From NCBI RefSeq assembly GCF_002288925.2, contig NW_022098008.1, positions 2,921,110-2,985,109 of the forward strand: a DNA stretch of 64,000 bases. The letters are read 5' to 3'. Positions 1 through 11,595 of this stretch are shown piece after piece. Source of the DNA: Delphinapterus leucas. Its lineage: Eukaryota; Chordata; Mammalia; Artiodactyla; Monodontidae. A program made the position numbers and the translations under genes. Numbering within the stretch: the first letter of the stretch is position 1; every line of letters starts with the position of its first letter. The notes under the pieces were generated by a model, which was not told the origin of the DNA, did not search any database, and worked only from the letters and a program-made list of their open reading frames with translations.

Positions 1-539
1 AATGCGTTGCTGAAAACTTGTATGCTCAGATCTACGACTCCAGCTGGCCTCTGTCTTATGGATCATACAAAGGGTGGATCCATCAGGACAAGCATCTCAA
101 AAAAGCCCTTCTTTGCTAAGATAGCAATTTCACCCTAAGGTAATCAGGATTTTCATTTCAGATTTTCTTAAAATGCGACAGTTGTGCTCTTTTCTCAGTC
201 TCTGTAGGGGAGGGGCTGACAGCGAAGAGAAATCTCAGTTTCAAAAGGACAACTGGTCAAACACAAATTTAACCCTATGGATCTTCTGGCTTCTTGGTAA
301 AGCATGTGCTATCTCACATTTGAGAGTCTGGGGATAAAATGAAAAAAATGTGCCTTTGCAGGGCCAGATTGGGGGAGAGCTATAGGGAAGTGCCCACCTT
401 GGCACACTCTGCCTCTGGCCGGGACCACCATCTCTGTGCTCTCCCTCAAATCTGTGGGAGAATAAGGGTGGCTCCAAGCTCATTTTTCATAATCGTTCCC
501 ACGTGACAAACACAAATAACATAAATATTCTAGTGTATA
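1..539. other. Unassigned single-copy stretch
   Basis: No repeat family, splice-site-flanked exon or RNA gene was recognised here. Composition is moderate and there is no tandem repeat. It ends where the L1 tail at about 540 begins. Confidence 0.4.
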
Positions 540-1145
540 TTTTAACACCTTTGTTGGAGTATAATTGCTTTTCAATGGTGTGTTAGTTTCTGCTGTATAA
601 CAAAGTGAATTAGCTATACATATACATATATCCCCATATCTCCTCCCTCTTGCGTCTCCCTCCCACCCTCCCTATCCCATCCCTCTAGGTGGTCACAAAG
701 CACCGAGCTGATCTCCCTGTGCTATGCGGCTGCTTCCCACTAGCTATCTATTTTACGTTTGGTAGTGTATATATGTCCATGCCACTCTCTCACTTCATCC
801 CAGCTTACCCTTCCCCCTCCCCGTGTCCTCAAGTCCATTCTCTACGTCTGCGTCTTTATTCCTGTCCTGCCCCTAGGTTCTTCAGAACCATTTTTTTTTT
901 TTTAGATTCCATATATATGTGGTAACATACAATATTTGGTTTTCTCTTTCTGACTTACTTCACTCTGTATGACAGACTCTAGGTCTATCCACCTCACTAC
1001 AAATAACTCAATTCCGTTTCTTTTTATGGCTGAGTAATATTCCATTGTATATATGTGCCACATCTTCTTTATCCATTCATCTGTCGATGGACACCTAGGT
1101 TGCTTCCATGTCCTGGCTATTGTAAATAGAGCTGCAATGAACATC
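540..1145 (-). mobile_element. L1 LINE 3' fragment, cetartiodactyl type
   Basis: The plus strand reads as the reverse complement of an L1 3' end. It starts with the tail-proximal TTGGAGTATAATTGC, continues through the 3' UTR, and reaches the end of ORF2. On the minus strand, 902-1144 encodes a broken C-terminal ORF2 peptide that includes YTMEYYSAIKRN and SEVSQKEK, typical of L1 ORF2 ends. The copy is severely 5'-truncated, ending near GCTGCAATGAACAT, so it cannot be active. A T run at about 890-903 is the complement of an internal A-rich stretch of the 3' UTR. The 5764-6416 copy is very similar over its whole length, which suggests the same subfamily. No clear target-site duplication was seen. 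Confidence 0.9.
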
Positions 1146-2782
1146 TCCTTGTATTTGTCTGGCCGGGAGTGAAAGGCTGCTGTTCTGAGAAGTGGAAAGA
1201 GTCCCTGGCCTGGGGCAGGTCCGCTCCTGCTCCTGGAGGATGGAGGGCAGTCGGCTGTGAAGAAGAGGTTGCAGGATGCGGCTGAGGGACATCACTTGTC
1301 CCCAACGCACACGCTGCAGGTCAAGTTCGTCAGTTAAACCACGAGGCTGTGATGTATTCCATGCTGATGGTGAGGCACAAAGGTGGTCCTTTGGTTACTG
1401 TTTCCTGTCCGCTTTGCTTTGCATCCTCAGTGAGTCCTGGGTTAAGTACCTCGGGGCCGAGGTTGGGAAGCTAAATTTCATCTCACGTCTTCCTCACCCT
1501 CCCATCCTGAGATGTATGTATATAGATTCTATATTTTTCAAAAAGAATGCTGTACAAATAAAAGGTGGCAAACAAGGAAAACAAATGTTAAAATGCCCCA
1601 TAGTGGGCCTGTGGGTATTTACAGTTGGAGGGAAGGCTGCTTTCTGTTACCGTCTGAATGTATAAACCTAAGTTGATCACCTTCTGAAGAATTTATGAAT
1701 CATGCTTAATAATCAGCTTTAGGCACTTCTGAGGGAAACGTCACATTTTGAAGCTACAAAGGTCCCCTAAATAGCTCATGGGAAATGACCCTGCATCCCA
1801 TTAGATGAGAAAATCCGCTGCCGTAGGACGGGGTGTCAGAGCTAAACCACTTCAGTCTCGACCCACTTCAAAATGTCAAGGAGCCTCCACTTAAACACTT
1901 GATTAATCTACAAGGACCAGAACAGACAGCTCCTTCCCTGGGAAGGAGAAAAATCTTCCTGTGTTATTTTTTTCCTTGAAGAAACTTTTCCTTCGCACTT
2001 AAGAAAAAAAAAAAAAAAAAAAAAACTCTTTTTTCTGCCTCTCTCATATTCATTATTTTCTGTCTTTAAAAAGGCTTTTATCTGACTTTTATCACTTCCA
2101 CTTGCCTGTGGCCAATGCCAGCATCTTCCCATTTTACAAATCTGCCCAGGTACAGGCTTTATCTGACTCATACCGGCTTACCATTTTCCTATTTAAATGG
2201 CTGATGGTGAATCAAAGTCAAATGTGAAGGTCAGGAAGATGGTTTTGGAGCTTTGTGATTGTAGATACAGACAGGCTTAATTGACAGAAGAAAAGCAGCC
2301 CAACAGAATGAAATTCCCACCTATTGTCAGTATTACAACCTACATTTGGAGTGATTTGGGCTCTCCGTTGCTTTTTCTTCACTTATTATAAACAGTAATA
2401 CATAATTATTGTATTTATTATACATTATGTATAATTTGTATTGATAATACCATTAATAATTTATTTGTTACACATATTATAATTAATAAATTAGAATAAT
2501 CATTCAGGTAATTTGAATGTTAAATTAAACTAGGTCCCATAGAGCTTACCACATAGGTATCTTATTTGGAAAGCTTTACAGAACCAATGTAATTCCCACG
2601 ATTATAGCCATCATCATATAATCATCATATTTCCACAGAAAACAGATTAGTTCCTTATTGCTTTGTTCTGGGAATTCCATTGTTCAAAGTTGTCTAGACA
2701 TTTAGGTGGAATGAAAATGTGGCCAGTGTTTCCTCGTTATTTCACATTTATTATCACTGTGTACCTCAGGACTCACAAGTGT
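1146..2782. other. Unassigned stretch with a poly-A run and an AT-rich patch
   Basis: No gene was recognised. A run of about 23 A lies at 2003-2025, but I could not recognise a SINE or processed gene copy upstream of it. Bases 2385-2515 are almost pure A/T with repeated TAATAAT-like words. The open frame at 1276-1665 resembles no family I know. Confidence 0.4.
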
Positions 2783-2796
2783 TAGGTGTGTCTTTT

Positions 2797-2998
2797 TTTT
2801 TTTTTTGCGGTACGCGGGCCTCTCACCGCTGTGGCCTTTCCCGCTGCGGAGCACAGGCTCCGGACGCGCAGGCTCAGCGGCCATGGCTCACGGACCCAGC
2901 CGCTCCGCGGCATGTGGGATCTTCCCGGACAGGGGCACGAACACGTGTCCCCTGCATCGGCAGGCGGACTCTCAACCACTGCACCACCAGGGAAGCCC
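2797..2998 (-). mobile_element. CHR-type tRNA-derived SINE, nearly full length
   Basis: The reverse complement starts GGGCTTCCCTGGTGGTGCAGTGG and contains the pol III A-box and B-box region. It then carries the GATCCCACATGCCGCGGAGCGG body and ends in an A tail (T run at 2791-2806). It is flanked by a direct repeat TAGGTGTGTCTTTT at 2783-2796 and 2999-3012, a clear target-site duplication from L1-driven insertion. Open frames across it are artefacts of the SINE, whose CpG-rich body happens to lack stops. Confidence 0.95.
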
Positions 2999-3012
2999 TA
3001 GGTGTGTCTTTT

Positions 3013-5523
3013 GATGCCTGGTATGTATTTCCAGTTTCGGTGGTTTTGATGAATTCCTGAGCCTTTCTTGAATGTTCTTTCCTGGGGAGTCCCAGTGAGC
3101 TTCCTCAGGTGAAGGTGGAGATTTCCCTGATTCTTGGGAACCTTTCACCCTTTCATACCTGCTAGTCATTTTGAGTTTTGAAGTGTACTTCAACATTTTC
3201 TAAGAGGGTAGATTTTATGTTGTATTCTTAACACAAAATTAAAAAAAAAAATAAATGAAAAAAACAAAGAAGGGGACCCAAGACGACTCTGGGAGGTGTT
3301 GGTGGTGTCTATTCCCTTGATGGTGGTGGTGTCCTGGGAGTTCACATATGAGTTTGCAAACTCATCAAATTGTATGCATGAGCCACGTGCTGTTCTGTCC
3401 ATATCAGGACCCGTCCACAGAACTGTTTCAAAGGACAGTCCAGCCCTTGGGGCACCATGGGGCAGGCAGCAAGCTGATATCATTGAGTCAGCAGAAACGT
3501 AGCCCCCAGAGCCCCGTGGAGGCCAGAACTCGGCCCTGGTCTTACATCCCCAATATGAAAACCCACTTCTGTGAGTAAAGTGTGCGTTAAGGAGATTCTG
3601 GGCCAGGCGAAGTACGGGAGGGATGAGCAAGCACATCACACAGCAGAGGCTGGACCAAGTGCTTCTCTAGCCAGCAGCTCCTGTCTCTCCACCACACGCA
3701 TCTCTAAAAATCCTGCTGCGGTGAAACAACCCTCGGCAAACAGCTCCTCATCTCTGCATTAAATGGAACAGAAATGTCACCTTCATCGCAAAATAAATAG
3801 CCCATATTTCCCTCATTAAGGTAGGTTCCCAGCCTGGTTGTATCATAACCAGAGCTGAAGTCCAGGACACAGTATTTTCTCATCCTCGTGATGAGAGCCT
3901 CTCATGGCCGGTCACCTACCACCCCACAGCCAACCACAGAGGGAGGCTGCGCCCCCTGCTGGGCATCTTCCCTTCCCCTCTCTGTCCCCTCCCCGCTGAG
4001 CCAGCCCACAGCACCATCCCAGCATCCTAGCTCAGGAAGGCCCTGGCTCTGAATGCACAAAGTGATACTGGCCAGACCGTAGATGCCAACAGAGCTCTGA
4101 GCCATGGCCTTGGCTTTGCAGAACAGAAGCTAATGTGCCCAAAACTCTCTGGACTTGTTCAGTGACATCTGTACCTGTTTCCAACTCAGCACCAACCACA
4201 GAAAGCCTGAAACATGTCCCTAACCAATCATCTAGGACGCCCACCTCTGGTGGCCCTCCTCCAGCTTCCCCAGGGCCCGGCCTCCATCGGGCCCACCTGA
4301 GGCCCCGCTCTCCTCTGCCTGCCTTTGGATGTCTGCCAAACACCGTGTAGTGGCCCAGCCCCTCACCATGGCCACTCTGAGTAAACAGCCCCTCCCGTTC
4401 TCATCTGGGTGGTCTGCTGTGATTCCCACTTTCCCCAGAAGGCAATCATGCAGCGAGGGCGCAAGAAGTGCTGACTGCTCACCCAGCGCTGCTGTAGGTA
4501 CTAGCAGGCCGGACACAAAATTAGCATTTCTGACAATCGACTGATCTCATGTCCTCTGCTCTGTGCTTCCAGAGGCAGGGATTCCATAGGGCAGGCAGCA
4601 TCCACGTGGCCAGAATGCTCAGGACACGTGGACTTGGATCTGTGAAGATGGGGGTGTGATGTATTCTGAATCACTCACTGGTTCAACAGCCAGGTGCTCT
4701 GTGGAGGAAGGTGTCTTCCAGCCACTGCCCCAGCCAAGCGATGGAGGCCCAGTGCCACACAAGATGCCTGCTTTCAGGGTCTTCACTCACTGAAGGTCTG
4801 AAAGACGCCCCAGACCTTTCCTCTTCCCTTGGCTCTTGGAGTGATTCAGAAAAAAAGTTTATATCCTGTTCCTTCCAAAAGACACAGACTGCTCCTGCGC
4901 TGGGGGGGTGGGGGTGGGGACAGATGACCCTTGGCCCTGCAGGAGGTCTCAACTGCTCCATGCCCACCCGGGGTCCCGCACGCCCAGAGCCCACTGCTCT
5001 CCCCATATCTGCTCTAACACCGGCCCAGGTCATTAAGTTTCCTATTAACATGACCCGAGCAACTGGGACTTTCCTGCCCTGTGACCTCCCTAGATCAGGA
5101 CATGGTTCTCCTGGCGATACGTTCCGATACTGTTAACGTTTTCACATCATGTGGCATGTGGGCCCGAGTTATGGACAGTGAGCAAAAATCAGCAGGTCTT
5201 TCTCTGTGAGGTTCAAGTTCCCTCATTTTGATCTGTGCACCTCAATGCCAGCTTCCTTTCCATTTCTGCCGTGTGCTGTTCTGTGTGAGTTCAGCTCTTC
5301 GCGCTGGCCTGGGATGCTCCCCCAGGAGCAGTGGAGGGTCCAGTGATGACCAACGTCCATAAAGCAGGATGCCTGGCTCCAGTGGAGCACTACCTCTATG
5401 TCAGCCAGGTGTTAGGTGTCACCTCATCCGAACCCCCTCACCCCTGCTGGTGAGCACCCCAACTCAGGGCACGGATTGGAGACCCTCTTTAGAGGAGAGA
5501 TGTGTGTTTGCACATTAAATTTT
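3013..5523. other. Unassigned stretch, GC-rich in its second half
   Basis: No gene is supported. The longest open frame in the window (3190-3639, minus strand, 149 codons) lies here. It has no recognisable domain, starts inside an A-rich patch at 3238-3275 on the plus strand, and shows no exon signals I trust. Bases 3900-5100 are GC-rich but poor in CpG. No repeat family was recognised. Confidence 0.4.
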
Positions 5524-5538
5524 AAAAATCCTTTTTTT

Positions 5539-5755
5539 GTGGGGGCTTCTCTGGTGGCGCAGTGGTTGAGAGTCCGCCTGCCGATGCAGGGGATGTGAGT
5601 TCGGGCCCCGGTCTGGGAAGATCCCACATGCCACAGAGCGGCTGGGCCCGTGAGCCATAACTGCTGAGCCTGCACATCTGGAGCCTGTGCTCTGCAACGG
5701 GAGGGGCCGTAACAGTGAGAGGCCTGTGTACCGCAAAAAAAAAAAAAAAAAAAAA
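5539..5755 (+). mobile_element. CHR-type tRNA-derived SINE inserted at an L1 tail
   Basis: The A box region CTGGTGGCGCAGTGG is at 5551-5564 and a B box GAGTTCGGGCCC at about 5597-5608. The body runs through GATCCCACATGCC to an A tail from 5735. The direct repeat AAAAATCCTTTTTTT at 5524-5538 and 5756-5770 is the target-site duplication. Because the duplicated site is the T-rich end of the minus-strand L1 beginning at 5764, the SINE inserted into or beside that L1's tail and is therefore younger. Scattered CpG-to-TG changes mark moderate age. Confidence 0.95.
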
Positions 5756-5763
5756 AAAAATCC

Positions 5764-6416
5764 TTTTTTTTTTTAAACATCTTTATTGGAGTATAATTGT
5801 TTTACAATGGTGTGTTAGTTTCTGCTTTATAGCAAAGTGAATCAGCTATACATATACATATATCCCCATATCCCTTCCCTCTTGCCTCTCCCTCCCGCCC
5901 TCCTTATCCCACCCCTCTAGGTGGTCACAAAGCACCGAGCTGATCTCCCTGTGCTATGCGGCTGTTTCCCACTAGCTATCTATTTCACATTTGGTAGTGT
6001 ATATATGTCCATGCCACTCTCTCACTTTGTCCCAGCTTACCCTCCCCCCCTCCCCGTCCTCAAGTCCATTCTCTACGTCTGCATCTTTATTCCTGTCCTA
6101 CCCCTAGGTTCTTCAGAACCATTTTTTTTTTTTTTTAGATTCCATAATACTTGTGTTAGCATATGGTATATGTTTTTCTCTTTCTGACTTACTTCACTCT
6201 GTATGACAGACTCTAGGTTCATACACCTTGCTACAAATAACTCAGTTTCATTTCTTTTTACAGCTGAGTAATATTCCATGTATATATGTGCCACATCTTC
6301 TCTATTCATTCATCTGTTGATGGACACTTAGGTTGCTTCCATGTCCTGGCTATTGTAAATAGAGTTGCAAGGAACATTGTAGTACATGACTCTTTTTGAA
6401 TTATGGTTTTCTCAGG
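5764..6416 (-). mobile_element. L1 LINE 3' fragment, cetartiodactyl type
   Basis: This copy has the same arrangement as the one at 540-1145: tail-side T run, 3' UTR in reverse complement, then the ORF2 end. The minus-strand frame 6073-6309 contains YMEYYSAVKRNE and SEVSQKEK, the L1 ORF2 C-terminus, with a stop upstream. It extends slightly further 5' than the 540 copy, to TTATGGTTTTCTCAGG near 6416. It is inactive through truncation. The CHR SINE at 5539-5755 interrupts its A tail. Confidence 0.9.
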
Positions 6417-6714
6417 TTGCTAAATATTGACAAGTAGAGTCTCAGAGAAAATAAAAAAAATATGACATTTATGTGAAATACTAAAAGGGGCCAGTATGCC
6501 ACTGCCATTAACATTTTCATGGAGATGATGCACTGACTGAATTTTGGACTAATCAGATCACAGACTGAGACAATAAATGAGACTAAATTCCCTCATCACC
6601 TGCTCTTCATACCCCAGAATTGTAGGCATGGTGAACAAAGTAATTTAGGAATAACATACAGTGATTTGGAAAAATACTCATGACTTGGGGATAATAATAA
6701 AATTAGAAGGAAAT

Positions 6715-7090
6715 GTTGTCTTTGTCTGCTCAAGCTGTCATGACAAAATGCCACAGACTGGGTGGCTTAAACAGCAGACATTTATTTCTCACAGTTCTGG
6801 AGGCTGAAGTTTGAGGACAGGGTGCCAGCGGAGTCATGTTCTGGTGAGAGCTGTCTTCCCAGCTGGCGGAGGGCAGCCTCCTCGCTGTATCCCCACATGG
6901 CAGAGAAAAAGCAAGCTCTCTGCTGTCCATTCTTATAAGGGCACTAATTCCTCCGTGGGGCCCCACCCTCATGACCTCATTGAGACCTAATCACCTTCAA
7001 GGACCCCATTTCAAACACCTTCCTATTGGGGTTTAGGGCTTCAACAACAGAATTTGGGGGGCGTGGGGGACACATTCTGACTGTAGCAGA
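6715..7090 (-). mobile_element. MLT1-type MaLR solo LTR
   Basis: The plus strand is the reverse complement of a mammal-wide MaLR (ERVL-related) LTR. It contains ACAGACTGGGTGGCTTAAAC, TTCTCACAGTTCTGGAGGC, CTTATAAGGGCACTAAT and CATGACCTCATT in the expected order. It ends with GACACATTCTGACTGTAGCA. No internal retroviral sequence or second LTR is adjacent, so it is a solo LTR. The minus-strand frame at 6730-6972 is a by-product. Placement as MLT1 is by remembered consensus. Confidence 0.8.
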
Positions 7091-8534
7091 AGTCCATCAC
7101 AAAAATGTATGTGAATAATGGAGCCTGGGGTCAGGGGAGAGGCCATCTGAGAAAGTAGATATAAATTGACCAAAGTCAGCACATTAGCAAAAGCACCTCA
7201 TCCTGGCTGTGACCTCAGTGAGCTTCTGTTCTGGGCAGTCTCTGTCTTGGAAGAGTTTTGGCTCTCCTCCAAGCTATGTTCTCTCACTAACATTTGATTT
7301 TATGGCTGCAATAGAAGTCCTGTCAGCACCTCACAATTTAAATGATGGACACATCCCCAGACAGTTATAGTATCTTCTGCATGTCAGGAGTTTGCTGGGC
7401 ATTGAAGTGCAGGGTTGAGCCAGGGAGGATGGGGGACCCACTGACCCAAGCCAACCTGAGCCAGCAGGAAGCTTTTCTCCAAGGCTTTTCTTCCAGGCAG
7501 TGCTGGAGGTATCAGCCTATACAAAGGAGGATGCGTCATTCCAAGGTGGGTGGTTGACTGGTTATTCTGTAAAGTGTGACAGAAACAAGATCTGAAATAG
7601 CAGAACCTATCCTAACACTTCTAGGGGAGAGTAGGTCAGAAGAGATGCCCCAGGGGAGGGGCCCTGGGAGGCGGAAGGTCGCAGTCTTCTATGCCTAGCT
7701 GGTGCATGAAATCTTCGTCACACTCTCATGCCCCTTCCTTGATCACTTTCTTGCATTTGGATTATAATTTGGCCACTTGTGTCATTACCCCATGGGGACA
7801 GAAATAGTTGTCCTGAGCAGGGATAACTGGGTTCCATTAGCAATGACACTCTTCATAAAAACTTTGGGGATCTACATCAGTTTCATGCATTTGTCTCTTG
7901 AGGTTGGTTAACCTGAATTTGTCCTGGAAACAGCTCTGCTCTTGTGGGTGGTGATACAATCACCCTCCTTCTGTCTTTTTTCCAAAGCACTCATTGTTGC
8001 CCTTTCATCTCCCTGGCTGCCTTTCTCTCCTGAAGCCCCTGCCACTCACCTCCTTAACCCTCCTCTCGTTCTGCAGAAGCCTTGGTCTGGACAAATGGAA
8101 TACTAATACCTGACTAGAGCTTGCTTTCTGCCCATTGGCAGGCTGAACCAGAAAATGTAAACGTGTCTTCTACACTTCTGCACCCGTCCTATCTCTCTTA
8201 GACTCACACAGATGGATCACTTCTTCACCCTCTTTCCCTCAACCAGACTCTATCACCTCTCCTTACTAATTTACTATAGATTAATGGACCCCATAAAGGC
8301 TGGCCTTTCTGTTCACAGCCACTTGCCTGTCCTTCCTTAGCTATTTTTCTTTGAGAATCACTGAATCCTTCATTTCTTATATAGTATTCTCCTGAGGTAC
8401 ATAGCATATTGACCTTAGTCTCTGAAGTTTGTTCTTTTTCTCTTTAAAGAGAACCTTTAAAACCCCATTGAAGTGGTCAGTGAAACTCAGTCAAACGGAT
8501 ACTTGCTGGTTTTTGCATACAACCTTACAACCCT
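7091..8534. other. Unassigned single-copy stretch
   Basis: No gene or recognisable repeat was seen. Bases 7960-8430 are pyrimidine-rich and may hide a decayed LINE2-like fragment, but I could not match enough words to claim it. Confidence 0.35.
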
Positions 8535-8665
8535 CATCAAGAGAGTTGCTCCAGGTCAGAAAGACCTGGGTTTGGGTTCTGCCACTAACTGGGCGTGCAC
8601 ATTTGAGCAGTTTACTGGACCTGCCCAGCTTTATTCTCCAGGATAATGGTGCCTCCTTCATTGGT
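8535..8665 (+). mobile_element. MIR SINE fragment
   Basis: The order of words follows the MIR core. AGAAAGACCTGGGTTTGGGTTC corresponds to the region around the tRNA-like B box, followed by TGCCACTAACTGG, then a decayed version of the 'cctcagtttcctc' segment (CCCAGCTTTATTCTCCAGGATAATGGTGCC). The match is degenerate, as expected for this ancient mammal-wide family. Confidence 0.65.
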
Positions 8666-8900
8666 TCATGGTATCAAAACTAAGCTATCCCTATGAAGTC
8701 ATCTAGTGTCGGGTCTGCCTCTACTCAGGTCACTGCACACCTTTTGCAAGTTGTGGGATCTACTGTGGGAGGCAGTGAGAGGGGTGTGATCCTACCTACT
8801 GTTTAATCCTTAGGTCCGAACTCTTCCCAATCCACAGAGAGGAGCCTGTGGACTAGCCATGGCCTGGATCGCTCTAACTTTCCATCACACTATCTATTAA

Positions 8901-8901
<1 letters not shown>

Positions 8902-8942
<41 letters not shown>
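8902..8942. repeat. (TA)n microsatellite
   Basis: An uninterrupted TA dinucleotide run of about 20 units is followed by a short CA stretch. Length is likely to vary between individuals. Confidence 0.97.
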
Positions 8943-8948
<6 letters not shown>

Positions 8949-9356
8949 GGAACCTCTTCCACACCCGCACTTAATATCAATAATCCATTCCTAACAACCA
9001 GACATTCTGCTAACAGGAAGCCTGTTTCCAAACATTACACATAGAAAAAATTAAAGCACATGACAAATCAATCCCAAACCTATTAATAATAGGTTAATAA
9101 TATTATAAATAATATTAATATTATTATAAAACTGAACAGAAACACAAACTATCACATGTGGATGTAAAATGTTTTAAACACTGTTTCCTGGTGTCCAATT
9201 AATGTTTTAAATAGTTACTCTTTTGCATCAATGTCTCCTTTTTTTAAATTGTAGTCAATTTTCTCACTCAGCTCACTCCTTTCACAATAATTGTATTGCT
9301 TATTTTCCAAACAAGAACTAGGTAAAAATAAGATCTAGGTACAAAAGGTGGTCCAT
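8943..9356. other. AT-rich unassigned stretch
   Basis: No gene. Bases 9080-9130 form an imperfect AT-rich palindrome-like patch built from AATAATATTA words. Nothing else was recognised. Confidence 0.35.
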
Positions 9357-9605
9357 AAAGATCCCGTGTGCCATGGAGAAGCTAAGCCCGTGCATCACAA
9401 CTATTGAGCCTGCACACTAGAACCCATGAGCCACAACTACTGAAGAATTTGTGCCACAACTACTGAAGCTCGTGTACCTAGAGCCCATGCTCTGACACAA
9501 GAGAAGCCACTTCAATGAGAAACCCGTGCACTGCAACGAAGAGTAGAGCCCACTTACTACAACTAGAGAAAGACTGCAAGCAGAAACGAAGACACAATGC
9601 AGCCA

Positions 9606-9640
<35 letters not shown>

Positions 9641-9657
9641 ACAATAAATTTTAAAAA
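9357..9657 (+). mobile_element. CHR-family SINE, 5'-truncated, with TAAA-repeat tail
   Basis: The copy lacks the tRNA-like head and begins near AAGATCCCGTGTGCCATGG. It carries the extended 3' body with GAGAAGCCACTTCAATGAG, CTGCAACGAAGAGTAG and CTACAACTAGAGAAAG. The tail is a (TAAA)n run at 9606-9642. This extended form resembles the longer cetartiodactyl tRNA-Glu SINE subfamily rather than the short A-tailed one. No target-site duplication was identified, in keeping with its greater age or truncation. Confidence 0.85.
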
Positions 9658-10619
9658 TCCCCCCCACCCAAAAAGGTGAAGTGGGAAAGACGTTAGTATA
9701 GATGTTCCAGAGCAGGGAATAGCTCACTCCCAGGAGGACACCGTGATGCCCCTGTGCCCTGGACATCTAAGAATGTACATCTTCTTTGATAGCCTTAGCA
9801 CACTTTCCAAATGGACTAAATATGATTTTGTTGAATGACTAATTGTGTTGGGAAAGTAGCCCAATAGTTTTCTGGCACATCGTTTTAGTAAAACTACTTC
9901 CTGAGATTGGGAGACGTCATCATAATTTTTTTTTTTTTTGGTATCATCATTGGCAAGAAAATATTTTATTGAAAAACATATACATTATAAGAAATTGGGT
10001 CTTAAAGACCAAGAGGTAATCCACAGGAAAAATATTAACAAATACATATCAGCACAGTTTGCCCATAGGTTTTGTTCAATATTTACTAACTCATTCATTC
10101 ATTTGACTCTATATTTAACAAGTAATTATTAGGTGCTCCGGTTGTGGTATGGATCAGAAATATACTTTGGAGAAAGGTATAAATATAGGCCCTGCTTTTG
10201 TAAAGTTTACACTTATGAGGAAAAAAAAAAAAAAGAGAGAGTTTTCAAAATGTACTTAAAAAAAATCAGAAAGTCAAACAGGCTAAATTTCTTTCTTTTA
10301 GAGTTACACAAATTTAAGTAAAGGACATATTTATAACAATATTGGATTAATCCAAAAATGCAAAAATTACTATCTCTTCTATTCACTCTTGTTTTTGCTA
10401 GATTGTTGACATGGCTCTGGGTGTGTTCCTGTCCATATCTGGAACATATCTCCCACACCTAATGTCATGTCCTTATAAACATACATGTACATATGTAAGA
10501 ATATATATATATGTAAAATAATTTATATATGCACATTCATATATATGTATAACTTGACTTTTTAAAATTTGGCAATATGTAGCTTGATTCATATTTACAT
10601 GTGGGCTTAGATTACTTAA
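9658..10619. other. AT-rich stretch with a possible ancient L2/MIR-type fragment
   Basis: No gene. Bases 10125-10225 (AATTATTAGGTGCTCC, then TAGGCCCTGCTTTTG) vaguely follow an ancient repeat pattern of 'tattaggtgctc ... ccctgccctcaaggag', but divergence is high. Short T and A runs lie at about 9927-9940 and 10221-10234, and a TA run at 10501-10512. Confidence 0.35.
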
Positions 10620-11595
10620 AAATTCATATCGGAAACTGGAACAACCACTAAAAATTTGTTAAAAATAAACATGAGAGATAAAATGCTAAGATCTGCTAAG
10701 AAAGGAAATAAAATAGAATCACAGAAAGTTCAATTAAAACCAGAGAGGGCAGAAAAAGAGGAAGAAGAAAGAAGCAAAGAACAAATACAGCAAATGAAAA
10801 TAATTATAAATCTGGTAGAAATAAATGCAACTATATCAATTACTACTTTAAATGTGAATGGTCTAAATAAATTAAAGACAGGGGTTGTCAGATGGTTTCA
10901 AAAAGTGGATTAAAAAACCCTATTTTTTGTCTAAAAGAAGCTAACTTTAAATATAAAGATATATAAAAGTGAAAAGTAAAGGAATGGAGAAAGCCATGTC
11001 AGGTCAATACTAATTAAAAGAAAGTTGGAGAAGCTGTATTAATTTCAGACAAAGAAAACTTCAGAACAAGGGGATTTATCAAGGATAAAGGAGTGTGTTA
11101 CATAATGATAAAGGGGTCAGTCCTCCAAGAAGGCACAGCAATCCTACAACTGTATGTACCTAACCGTATGATACCGAAACACATAAAGGAAAAACTGATA
11201 GCACTAAAAGAAGAAATACATACAAGCACATTCACTTGATGATTTTAACACCTTTCTGTCAGAAATAGATCAAACAGACAGAAAACCAAGAAGGATATAT
11301 ATAATCTAAACAGCATTAGTTGACTTCTCCTGACTGACTTTTACAGAATGCTCTATCCAATATCAACAGAATACACATTCTTCTCAAGCTCACATGGATC
11401 GATTAACCACGATAAAACACTTTGTGTGTCATAAGCAGACATTAACAAATTTAATATTCTATAAATCATACAAAGTATGTTCTCAGATCACATGGAATCA
11501 AACTAGAAATAACAGAAAAATGGTTGAAAACCCCCAGTTATTGGGAAATTAAGCAATGCCTATCTAAAATTTATTTGGATCAAATCAAGCCTTCT
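10620..11595 (+). mobile_element. Old L1 (L1M class), start of ORF2
   Basis: The stretch runs from the ORF1-ORF2 gap into the ORF2 endonuclease start. In the frame at 10656-10913 the peptide ends with ITTLNVNGLNKLKT, the characteristic beginning of L1 ORF2. Further on, degenerate L1 words follow in order, such as CCAATATCAACAGAATACACATTC and TGTTCTCAGATCACATGGAATC. Many frameshifts and stops break the frame. The ORF2 homology ends at about 11595, and the next bases match the L1 3' UTR, so most of ORF2 has been deleted. Confidence 0.85.

Noticed and set aside
902..1144. Protein-like frame with recognisable L1 motif
   Set aside because: It is the broken end of L1 ORF2 in a truncated copy, not a gene. 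The same applies at 6073-6309 and 15170-15472.
2003..2025. Poly-A run suggesting a processed gene copy
   Set aside because: No recognisable gene or SINE body lies upstream and no target-site duplication was found.
2719..3060. 113-codon frame and overlapping frames
   Set aside because: They lie across a CHR SINE. Similar peptides recur at the SINE copies near 5500, 22500, 26000, 44300 and 46100.
3190..3639. 149-codon open frame on the minus strand
   Set aside because: The longest frame in the window, but no domain, no splice context and low-complexity residues from an A-rich patch. This length is expected by chance in 64 kb.
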